In this document: piece after piece, positions 1 through 5,692 of the stretch
How positions within the stretch are numbered: position 1 is the first letter of the stretch
Layout: each line of letters opens with the position of its first letter
Assembly: GCA_002171155.1 (NCBI GenBank)
Contig: NHHF01000101.1
Coordinates: 1 to 9,566, forward strand
DNA from: Betaproteobacteria bacterium TMED156
Lineage (GTDB): Bacteria > Pseudomonadota > Gammaproteobacteria > Burkholderiales > Burkholderiaceae_A
DNA length: 9,566 bases
Direction: 5' to 3'
Translations under genes and position numbers: made by a program
Notes under the pieces: generated by a model
The model's input: the letters and a program-made list of their open reading frames with translations, nothing else
Told to the model about the DNA's origin: nothing
Databases searched by the model: none

Positions 1-1
1 T

Positions 2-1975
2 AAAAAAAATCTAGAAAATACTAGATACTTGTTTAATTTTTTTAAAAAGTTAAAAAAAAGAGAAACTTTAAGTGAATATTTGAATAACCTCACACCAGAT
101 AACTTATTGTCCTTTAGTAAATCTTTTTTGAAAAAAGATAAGTCATCGTTACCAGTTAATTTTATAACAAAATTAGATGAGGAAATATGGGGTGAGGATG
201 CTAATGAAGTAAAAAAAAGAACTATTAACCTAGCCAAATCGTTGATTGAACTCTTAAGAGAATGCGATTTAATAATGCATCATGCCAGGGATGAATCACT
301 GATAGACTTATCAAAAAAATTTTTTTTGTGTTTAGACGAGTATATTTTGGACAAACAGGAATCTGATTATTCAAGTCTTGAGTTTTTAACTTGGAAAGTA
401 ATAAGTAGTGACCTAGGTGCACATATCCAAAGCCGACTTGATTACAAATATGAACAAATATTGATTGATGAATTTCAAGATACAAGTGTGAGTCAATGGA
501 AAATTCTAAAACATTGGCTTAGTTCATACGTGACAAGTGAATTAGGTGTGGATTATGCGGCGCCTAAATTATTTATTGTTGGTGACCCGAAACAATCGAT
601 TTATAGGTTTAGAGGTGCCGACCCACAAATTTTTTCAAGGGCACAAGAATGGTTGGTTAAAAATTTTCGTTCAGAAAAGTTACAAACTGACTATACTCGG
701 CGTTGTTCTTTAGAAATAGTAAAATTTATGAATTCAATTTTTATCAATTCAGGTAAGAATTTCTTTGACTATAGAATGCACAAAGGATTAAACAAAATTG
801 ACGGGAATGTATTTAAGTTACCAAAATTATCCGATGAAGTTAATCCAACTAATGAACGCTCAGACAGGGATTGGTTAGTAGATCCTTTGGGGGATTTTGA
901 GTCGAATAGATGGAGGAAGGAAGGTTTGCAAATTGGCAAAGCCCTATTGAAAATAAAAACAACTGTAAAACAATTTACATGGAGTGATGTAAGAATTCTA
1001 GTTAGAAATAGAATTCACTCAAAAGACATTAGTGATTCATTGACTGAGCTTCAAATACCAAATAACAGTGACTTGAACAGAAGTCTCTTACATCAACAAG
1101 AAGTAGTTGAACTTATTTCATTATTAAAGTTATTAGTCGAGGATACTTCTGATTTTGACTTCATAGTTGTAGCAAAGTCCTATATGTTTGAAGTTGATGA
1201 TGAAGATTTAATTTGGCTTAAAGAATTTCATGAGGAATCTTTGCGCGAACTATCTTTATCAAACATCTTGAAAGCTCTTGTAGAGCATGAAAATTGTTTT
1301 GTTCCCAAAAATCTGATAATTCTTAATGAAAAACTTCTCGAATTTAAAAATAAACTTGAATTTTTACCGGTTCATGATTTTCTTCAATACGTTCTCTATT
1401 CCACTGAACTGGTAGAAAAATTAACTAAAACACTGTCTCAGCAGAAAATTAACAAGGTAATTTCAAACATTGAGAAATTTATTGAATTTTCATTGGATAC
1501 AGATTTTGGAAAATTTCCCAGCTTATCAAAGTTTCTTCAGAAAATTGAACTTGCAACTAGACATAAGGACTTTGAAGGGTTGAATGTTAGTTTTGAGGAT
1601 GAGTTTGAGGCTGTATCAATACAAACTCTACACAGTATGAAAGGTCTTGAATCTCGAATTGTGGTTCTAGCGGGAATGAATGAACCGGAAAATTATGATA
1701 AAAATTCGATAAGGTGGATTTACGCATTGGATAATAATTCTGAAAATATCTCTGAATTATTTACTTATAGAACTGATGACTTAAAGGATCCTAAATTAAT
1801 CAGGCTTTTGAATTACGAGAAAGCTTTAATTGAGCAGGAAAAACTTAATCTACTTTATGTTGCTATAACTAGATGTAAAGAAATTCTCATTTTGAGTGCG
1901 GCAAGACATGAGCAGAAAAATGAAAATTGGTTTGACTTTGTTTCTAATTTTTCAAATGAGTTAAAAATTCAGTGA
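2..1975 (+). CDS. UvrD/AddA-type superfamily 1 DNA helicase, 3' part (5' end outside window)
   Basis: ATP-driven helicase of the UvrD/RecB/AddA group, expected to process double-strand DNA ends for recombinational repair. The frame is open to the left edge (codons from position 2), so the TTG at 29 is probably internal and motif I (Walker A) should lie upstream. Counting from that TTG, motif II ILIDEFQDTS is at 144-153, motif III VGDPKQSIYRFRGAD at 184-198, motif IV around DYTRRCSLEI at 221-230, motif V with HSMKGLE near 535-541 and motif VI LLYVAITRCKE at 608-618. All motifs present look intact. DEFQDTS and GDPKQSIYRFRGAD are the AddA/RecB wording rather than that of UvrD itself. The frame stops at TGA 1973-1975, about 30 residues after motif VI, and a matching nuclease domain follows in another frame. 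This suggests a single helicase-nuclease that is split or frameshifted. In related bacteria an AddB-like partner often lies upstream; that cannot be seen here. Confidence 0.9.
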   Translation, partial: KKNLENTRYLFNFFKKLKKRETLSEYLNNLTPDNLLSFSKSFLKKDKSSLPVNFITKLDEEIWGEDANEVKKRTINLAKSLIELLRECDLIMHHARDESLIDLSKKFFLCLDEYILDKQESDYSSLEFLTWKVISSDLGAHIQSRLDYKYEQILIDEFQDTSVSQWKILKHWLSSYVTSELGVDYAAPKLFIVGDPKQSIYRFRGADPQIFSRAQEWLVKNFRSEKLQTDYTRRCSLEIVKFMNSIFINSGKNFFDYRMHKGLNKIDGNVFKLPKLSDEVNPTNERSDRDWLVDPLGDFESNRWRKEGLQIGKALLKIKTTVKQFTWSDVRILVRNRIHSKDISDSLTELQIPNNSDLNRSLLHQQEVVELISLLKLLVEDTSDFDFIVVAKSYMFEVDDEDLIWLKEFHEESLRELSLSNILKALVEHENCFVPKNLIILNEKLLEFKNKLEFLPVHDFLQYVLYSTELVEKLTKTLSQQKINKVISNIEKFIEFSLDTDFGKFPSLSKFLQKIELATRHKDFEGLNVSFEDEFEAVSIQTLHSMKGLESRIVVLAGMNEPENYDKNSIRWIYALDNNSENISELFTYRTDDLKDPKLIRLLNYEKALIEQEKLNLLYVAITRCKEILILSAARHEQKNENWFDFVSNFSNELKIQ

Positions 1976-1982
1976 AGATATC

Positions 1983-2477
1983 GTGATACTGGAATTAGAT
2001 AATAATTTAAAAAATACCATTGGTATCGCTTTTCATACTCTGATGGAATTTAGTATGGAATTGTCAGAAATTGACAATAATAAAGCTAAAAGACTTTTAA
2101 GCAACTATCCGCTAAGTATCGAAGGTGAAAAATTAATTTTAGACTCACTGAAGAATATTAAAAATAACGAAGAATGTATGTCAATTCTCAATTTTCAATC
2201 AAGCTTTATATCAATAGAGAGAGAGTGGATAGATCCATTTGGTTTACTCATAAGGCCTGATAGAGTGGATTTTAACTTTGGCAAGAAAGTCATTCATGTA
2301 ATTGATTTCAAGTGGAGAATTTTCAATTACAAAGATGAAGTTTATATTTCTCAACTAGTAAAGTACGAATTGGCTATGAAGTTTCATTATCCAGATATGC
2401 AGGTTAAGTGCTTTTTAATTTCTGGTGATGCACAAATTTCTTATCTTAATCATGATCACTTGGTACACTTGAGATGA
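1983..2477 (+). CDS. RecB/AddA-like PD-(D/E)XK nuclease domain protein
   Basis: Nuclease domain of the RecB/AddA/Cas4 type, which cuts the strand unwound by the adjacent helicase. In 164 residues the full motif set is visible: GIAFHTLME (14-22), E80 in IEREW, RPDRVD (91-96), the metal-binding VIDFKW (107-111, with D108 and K110) and QLVKYELAM (124-132, the QxxxY-type helix). The active site looks intact. The frame is open from 1965, just after a TAA at 1962-1964, and has no ATG near its beginning. The listed start is GTG 1983, 7 bases after the helicase stop, with a weak GAAG at 1974-1977. Such a domain is normally the C-terminus of an AddA-like protein, so it may be translated by coupling, by a +1 shift, or as part of one protein if the A5 run at 1963-1967 is really A4. 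The stop codon (2475-2477) overlaps the first bases of the SRP RNA. The start and separate existence are uncertain; the domain call is firm. Confidence 0.8.
   Translation: MILELDNNLKNTIGIAFHTLMEFSMELSEIDNNKAKRLLSNYPLSIEGEKLILDSLKNIKNNEECMSILNFQSSFISIEREWIDPFGLLIRPDRVDFNFGKKVIHVIDFKWRIFNYKDEVYISQLVKYELAMKFHYPDMQVKCFLISGDAQISYLNHDHLVHLR
2461..2469 (+). promoter_or_regulatory. Probable extended -10 promoter of the SRP RNA gene
   Basis: TGGTACACT at 2461-2469 is an extended -10 element (TGn followed by TACACT, four of six consensus bases including the key first, second and last). It sits 5 to 6 bases before the predicted 5' end of the SRP RNA at 2475-2476, the right distance for a transcription start. 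No good -35 is seen at 16-18 bp spacing (TTATCT at 2441-2446 is poor). The element lies inside the nuclease coding sequence. Inferred from position and match only. Confidence 0.45.
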
Positions 2478-2570
2478 CGAGTCTCCCCGCATAGTAAATT
2501 CGTGAATCTGGTCAGGTCGGGAACGAAGCAGCCATAGCGGAAAATACTAGTGACGGGTAAAGGCTCGTCA
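2475..2570 (+). ncRNA. ffs: Small bacterial signal recognition particle RNA (4.5S RNA)
   Basis: RNA core of the signal recognition particle; it binds Ffh and directs nascent membrane proteins to FtsY and the translocon. The universal core is at 2511-2533: GTCAGGTCG, the GGAA tetraloop at 2520-2523, then CGAAGCAGCC. Pairing supports one long hairpin: 2475-2481 with 2564-2570 (7 bp), CCCG 2486-2489 with CGGG 2554-2557, TAGTA 2492-2496 with TACTA 2545-2549, TGG 2509-2511 with CCA 2532-2534, and TCG 2517-2519 with CGA 2524-2526 around the loop. The closing pair is G-C here, against C-G in the E. coli RNA as remembered, a compensatory swap. About 96 nt, slightly shorter than the 114 nt E. coli RNA, with no Alu domain. 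It lies between the nuclease stop and dnaX. Exact ends are inferred from the terminal stem. Confidence 0.95.
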
Positions 2571-2618
2571 AAGATTAAATTAACTGAGAGTGTTTCGATC
2601 TTTGAAAAGTCAATTAAT

Positions 2619-2623
2619 TAAGG
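2619..2623 (+). promoter_or_regulatory. Ribosome binding site that sets the dnaX start
   Basis: TAAGG lies 8 bases before ATG 2632. This supports the ATG over the in-frame GTG at 2590, which has no such site and would start only 20 bases after the SRP RNA. DnaX homologues also begin only a few residues before the conserved ARKWRP motif, as with the ATG choice. Confidence 0.55.
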
Positions 2624-2631
2624 TTTTAGGT

Positions 2632-4278
2632 ATGGATTTAATAGATGAAACTTCGAGAAACAGTCAAGTTTTTGCAAGAAAATGGAGGCCAAAAAAATTC
2701 TCTGAAGTAATTGGTCAAGAAGTAACTGTCAGGGCTTTGAAACACTCTTTGATTTCCAACTCACTGCATCACGCTTACCTGTTTACAGGTAATAGGGGTG
2801 TGGGTAAAACTACAATGGCTCGCATTGTTGCAAAAGCAATTAATTGCATCAGGCCACAGAATGATGAACCCTGCACCAATTGTTCAACTTGTAAAGAGAT
2901 TGACCACGGTAAATTTGTTGATGTTATGGAGATCGATGCAGCATCAAATAGAGGTGTTGAGGAAATTCAACATATTTTGGAACAAACTCAATTTTCCCCA
3001 ACTGTTGGTCTAAAAAAAGTAATTGTTATTGATGAAGTTCACATGCTTAGCAATCATGCTTTTAATGCTATGTTAAAAACTCTAGAAGAACCCCCAGACC
3101 ATGTAGTATTCATTCTTGCAACGACTGATCCTCAGAAGCTACCAACAACAGTTATTTCTCGTTGTTTGCAGTTTGTTTTAAGAAATATACCCAGTAAACA
3201 AATATTTGATTATTTGATACATGTACTTGATGTTGAAAAAATAACATTTGAGAGAAAAGCATTAATAAAGATATCTGAAGTTGCTGAGGGAAGTATGCGA
3301 GATGCTTTATCAATAGTTGATCAAGCTATTGCATGTGGACAGGGGAAAATTGAAGATAAATCAGTAGGTGAAATGTTAGGCCTTGCACACCAGGATGGAA
3401 TTAATAACTTGGTAAGATTAATCGCTGACAGTAACATCAAGGATTCATTACATCAAGGTTGTGAATTAATTAATTGCGGAACATCAGCCAAATCTATTTT
3501 AGAGGAATTAGCTAAAGTTTTCCATAAATCAACAGTTTTGCTTGCACTTAGTGATATTGGTAATATAGAGTCAGATCCTTCTGTTGATTATTTGTGTAAA
3601 AGCACAAACCTTGAGACATTGCAGCTTTATTATCAAGTAACTTTAATCGGTAAAAGAGATTTGCCCCTCTCACCTGACGAATTTATAGGCCTTGAAATGA
3701 CACTAATTAGGCTTTTTACTTTTATCCCCAAAAGTTTTAAAGCAAATAAAGAATATATTAAGCAAAATTTTTCAGATAACTCTAGATTAAAGAAAACTCC
3801 TGTAGTGGATAAAAAAAAATCCCCCACAAATATATTACAAAATAATCCAAAAAAGTTGGATAAAAAAATTAACATTGAAAATTGGATTGAGTTAGTTGAG
3901 AAATTTAATGTGAGTGGGCTTTTGCGGCAATTTTTTCACCAATCTAAATTAATTGAAGTCAGAAATGACAAGAATACAACGTTACATTTTGTTTTACCAA
4001 CGGCTGTCTTGACCGAGTCTTCTTTGCTTAGCAAAGTTGAAAATTTTTTAAAAAATGAGTTTAAAAAAGATAATTTAGTGATTAACGTTAAAGTTGGTGA
4101 GTCCGAAAAAAAAAATGTTTTTGAAATAAATAAAGAGAAAATAGTTATTGAAAAAAATTATCTCAAAAAAAAACTTGGAGAATCCCAACTTGTAAAAGGA
4201 GTTATGGAACATTTTGGGGCAGAAATTGATGATGATTCAATAACAAGTATAAATCCAGAAACCAAAAGGGGTAATTAA
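2632..4278 (+). CDS. dnaX: DNA polymerase III subunits gamma/tau (clamp loader ATPase)
   Basis: AAA+ motor of the clamp loader that places the beta sliding clamp on DNA; tau also joins the loader to polymerase cores. From ATG 2632 it is 548 residues. Seen: ARKWRP (15-20), Walker A GNRGVGKTT (53-61), a zinc site with C72, C81, C84 and C87, Walker B VIDEVHM (132-138), the SRC arginine-finger motif (176-178) and sensor 2 GSMRDA (220-225). Domain III ends with LSPDEFIGLEMTLIRL near 346-361. A lysine-rich linker of about 50 residues follows, then a domain V-like tail (about 417-535, with GLLRQFFHQSKL and EHFGAEI). Domain IV, which binds DnaB in E. coli, seems very short or absent. An A9 run at codons 394-396 could yield a gamma form. 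It follows ffs and lies 3 bases before ybaB, so the cluster is probably co-transcribed. At 548 residues it is shorter than the 643 of E. coli tau. Confidence 0.97.
   Translation: MDLIDETSRNSQVFARKWRPKKFSEVIGQEVTVRALKHSLISNSLHHAYLFTGNRGVGKTTMARIVAKAINCIRPQNDEPCTNCSTCKEIDHGKFVDVMEIDAASNRGVEEIQHILEQTQFSPTVGLKKVIVIDEVHMLSNHAFNAMLKTLEEPPDHVVFILATTDPQKLPTTVISRCLQFVLRNIPSKQIFDYLIHVLDVEKITFERKALIKISEVAEGSMRDALSIVDQAIACGQGKIEDKSVGEMLGLAHQDGINNLVRLIADSNIKDSLHQGCELINCGTSAKSILEELAKVFHKSTVLLALSDIGNIESDPSVDYLCKSTNLETLQLYYQVTLIGKRDLPLSPDEFIGLEMTLIRLFTFIPKSFKANKEYIKQNFSDNSRLKKTPVVDKKKSPTNILQNNPKKLDKKINIENWIELVEKFNVSGLLRQFFHQSKLIEVRNDKNTTLHFVLPTAVLTESSLLSKVENFLKNEFKKDNLVINVKVGESEKKNVFEINKEKIVIEKNYLKKKLGESQLVKGVMEHFGAEIDDDSITSINPETKRGN
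3811..3819 (+). other. A9 run in dnaX, candidate slippage site for a gamma form
   Basis: Nine A's encode Lys394-396 in frame (AAA AAA AAA), just after domain III. One extra A in the transcript, or a -1 ribosomal shift on A AAA AAA, would add IPHKYITK and stop at TAA 3843-3845, giving a product of about 404 residues that keeps domains I-III. No Shine-Dalgarno-like stimulator upstream or strong hairpin just downstream is seen, so transcript slippage is the likelier mechanism if the site works. Runs of similar length occur elsewhere in the window, so chance is possible. Confidence 0.4.
4264..4271 (+). promoter_or_regulatory. Ribosome binding site of ybaB inside the dnaX end
   Basis: AAAAGGGG ends 10 bases before ATG 4282 and lies within the last dnaX codons. 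It is the clearest Shine-Dalgarno sequence in the window and supports coupled translation of ybaB with dnaX. Confidence 0.5.
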
Positions 4279-4281
4279 AAA

Positions 4282-4611
4282 ATGAAAAGTCAAATAGCAG
4301 GAATGATGAGACAAGCACAAAAAATGCAGGATGAAATGAAAAAAGTCCAAGAGCATCTGGCAATTATTGAGGTCCAGGGGGAGTCAGCATCTGGAAAAGT
4401 AAAAATAACTACCAATTGTAGAAACAATTTTAAATCTGTTGAAATAGATTCCTCTCTCATTTCTAATGATCCTGATGATATTGAAACATTACAGGATCTA
4501 TTATTGCTTGCGATTAATGATGCAATTTCAAAATCTGAAAAAATGTCAAGTGAAAAAATGTCAAGTGTAACTTCTGGTTTACCTTTACCTCCAGGATTGA
4601 AACCATTCTAG
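4282..4611 (+). CDS. ybaB: YbaB/EbfC family nucleoid-associated protein
   Basis: Small dimeric DNA-binding protein of the YbaB/EbfC family, found in the cytoplasm on the nucleoid; members bind DNA and affect gene expression, but the exact role is not settled. The 109 residues are the usual length. The N-terminal helix QIAGMMRQAQKMQDEMKKVQEHLA (about 4-27), the strand region EVQGESASGKVKITTNCRNNFKSVEID (about 30-56), the helical DLLLLAINDAISKSEKM stretch and the Pro/Gly tail LPLPPGLKPF are all typical. The start ATG lies 3 bases after the dnaX stop and has a good ribosome site. The dnaX-ybaB-recR order is widespread in bacteria and strengthens the call. One oddity is a repeated EKMSS near residues 86-95, caused by a 15-base tandem duplication. 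Confidence 0.95.
   Translation: MKSQIAGMMRQAQKMQDEMKKVQEHLAIIEVQGESASGKVKITTNCRNNFKSVEIDSSLISNDPDDIETLQDLLLLAINDAISKSEKMSSEKMSSVTSGLPLPPGLKPF
4536..4565 (+). repeat. Perfect 15-base tandem duplication inside ybaB
   Basis: TGAAAAAATGTCAAG is present twice in a row (4536-4550 and 4551-4565) and the next two bases (TG) continue the pattern. Being five codons long it keeps the frame and doubles EKMSS in the protein, just before the Pro/Gly tail. Confidence 0.9.
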
Positions 4612-4627
4612 TATTTCACAGCTCATT

Positions 4628-5239
4628 GTGACTCCCAAAAACTTTTCTTTAGATGAATTGGCAAATGCTTTTGAATCTTTGCCTGGTATAGGACCGAAAA
4701 CAGCTCAAAGAATGGCTATATTCCTCCTTTATCATGATAGAAAAGCCGGCAAAAAATTATCATCAGCCCTCGCGGTTGCACTTGAAAAGATTATAAATTG
4801 CAAAATGTGTAATTCTTTTTCAGAGAATGATATTTGTTCACTATGCTCTGATTTAGACAGGGATTCGACTAAATTATGTATAGTTGAAACTCCTGCCGAC
4901 CAAATGATTTTGGAACAAACAAATGTTTTCAGAGGAATGTATTATGTTCTGATGGGTAAGATTTCTCCACTTGATGGTGTTGGTCCAAAAGAATTAAACT
5001 TTAGCTCAATTATAGAGCGAGTCTCACAAAAAGATATTAAGGAAGTCATCTTGGCAACAAACTTTACTCCTGAGGGAGAAGCAACTGCTCACGCTATTGA
5101 ATCCATAATGAAAGGTAGAGGGTTAGTTCCTCCATGTAAAATTTCGAGGCTCGCAAAGGGAGTTCCATTTGGAGCCGAAATTGAATTTACAGACTTGGGG
5201 ACTATTGCTCAAGCAGTAAGAGAGAGAAAGTCAGATTGA
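4628..5239 (+). CDS. recR: Recombination mediator protein RecR
   Basis: RecR works with RecO (and RecF) to load RecA onto gapped single-stranded DNA coated by SSB. The 203 residues match the family length (about 200). Seen in order: helix-hairpin-helix LPGIGPKTAQRMA (18-30), zinc finger with C58, C61, C70 and C73, the Toprim domain from LCIVETPADQ (83-92, acidic E87) through GMYYVLMGKISPLDGVGP (103-120), and the ATNFTPEGEATA segment. The C-terminal RLAKGVPFGAEIEFTDLGTIAQAV is also typical and no expected part is missing. The start is taken as GTG 4628, which places LDELANAFESLPGIG at the usual distance. No Shine-Dalgarno is evident in the 16 bases after ybaB, so translation may depend on coupling. 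It is the last gene of the dnaX-ybaB-recR cluster. The stop TGA (5237-5239) overlaps an ATG at 5239. Confidence 0.96.
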   Translation: MTPKNFSLDELANAFESLPGIGPKTAQRMAIFLLYHDRKAGKKLSSALAVALEKIINCKMCNSFSENDICSLCSDLDRDSTKLCIVETPADQMILEQTNVFRGMYYVLMGKISPLDGVGPKELNFSSIIERVSQKDIKEVILATNFTPEGEATAHAIESIMKGRGLVPPCKISRLAKGVPFGAEIEFTDLGTIAQAVRERKSD

Positions 5240-5268
5240 TGTTTAAAGGCATTATGCAAAACAAATGA
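5239..5268 (+). other. Nine-codon open frame bridging recR and the MAPEG gene
   Basis: ATG 5239 overlaps the recR stop (TGATG) and reads MFKGIMQNK, then stops at TGA 5266-5268, which overlaps the ATG of the next gene (ATGA at 5265-5268). An inner ATG at 5254 has AAAGG four bases upstream, the only Shine-Dalgarno-like site in this gap. It could pass ribosomes from recR to the MAPEG gene. Coding is not shown and this may be chance. Confidence 0.3.
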
Positions 5269-5642
5269 ATATAACTTTATGGTGCTTATTATTTGTTGGG
5301 CTATTACCAATTTTTTGCGCAGGTATTTCCAAATCAAAGTCAGATTATGACAATAAAAATCCTAGAGCTTGGTTGGGAAAACAGGATGGATTCAGACTAA
5401 GAGCATACAATGCTCAAAAAAATTCGTGGGAAGCATTTATATGGTTCTCTATTGCAATCTTACTCACCGAGATTGAGGGAATATCCAATTTGTTTCAGGT
5501 TCAAATTTTATCTTTAGCTTATATTTTATTACGGTTGTTATACATAGCTGCATATGTATTAAACTTTTCCTTATTAAGAACTCTTTTTTGGTCCACGGCT
5601 TTTATTATAAATATTTCAATATTTATAATCGCTATAGTTTAA
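5265..5642 (+). CDS. MAPEG-family small membrane protein
   Basis: Integral inner-membrane protein of 125 residues in the MAPEG group (relatives of microsomal glutathione transferases and bacterial YecN-like proteins); its substrate is unknown. Four hydrophobic segments are seen at about 4-21, 55-70, 80-98 and 104-124. Family marks are NPRAWL (32-37), then RLRAYNAQKNSWEAF (44-58), which matches the RAxxAxxNxxE signature, and a basic-aromatic RLLYIAAYVLNFSLLRTLFW between and within the last two helices. The first helix doubles as an uncleaved membrane anchor. ATG 5265 is the only sensible start; it has no Shine-Dalgarno at normal distance and probably relies on coupling through the short frame before it. 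It sits 25 bases after recR and may be co-transcribed with it; I infer no functional link. Bacterial MAPEG proteins are mostly uncharacterised, so no reaction is claimed. Confidence 0.82.
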   Translation: MNITLWCLLFVGLLPIFCAGISKSKSDYDNKNPRAWLGKQDGFRLRAYNAQKNSWEAFIWFSIAILLTEIEGISNLFQVQILSLAYILLRLLYIAAYVLNFSLLRTLFWSTAFIINISIFIIAIV

Positions 5643-5668
5643 TTTAGCTAATTTAAGTTCTAAAAAAC

Positions 5669-5677
5669 TGGTTTAAT
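5669..5677 (+). promoter_or_regulatory. Possible extended -10 promoter of carAB
   Basis: TGGTTTAAT (TGn plus TTTAAT, five of six consensus bases) sits in the 50-base gap before carA and predicts a start near 5684, about 9 bases before ATG 5693. No -35 is convincing. A second -10-like TATAAA at 5683-5688 would start transcription inside carA. The gap is otherwise plain AT-rich sequence with no terminator hairpin, so carAB could also be read from upstream. Confidence 0.3.
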
Positions 5678-5692
5678 GTAAATATAAATTTC

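Noticed and set aside
1..200. Helicase apparently lacking motif I (Walker A)
   Set aside because: The reading frame is open to the first base of the window, so motif I is expected upstream. This is an edge effect, not a loss.
225..485. Open frame on the minus strand inside the helicase gene
   Set aside because: It lies opposite a well-supported conserved gene, has no family motifs and no ribosome site; it is a shadow frame.
1973..1975. TGA read through as tryptophan or selenocysteine in the helicase
   Set aside because: The nuclease is in a different frame, so readthrough would not reach it, and other genes in the window end in TGA normally. No SECIS-like hairpin follows.
2569..2604. CAAAGAT / ATCTTTG inverted repeat after the SRP RNA as a terminator
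   Set aside because: The stem is 7 bp, AT-rich, with a 22-base loop and no T run after it, and it shares bases with the SRP RNA outer stem. It does not look like a terminator.
2590..2631. GTG 2590 as the dnaX start
   Set aside because: No ribosome site, very close to the SRP RNA end, and it adds 14 residues not expected in DnaX. ATG 2632 has TAAGG at good spacing.
5643..5692. Riboswitch, attenuator or terminator before carA
   Set aside because: The gap is 50 bases of AT-rich sequence with only a small TTAGCTAA palindrome; there is no room or pairing for a riboswitch or terminator.
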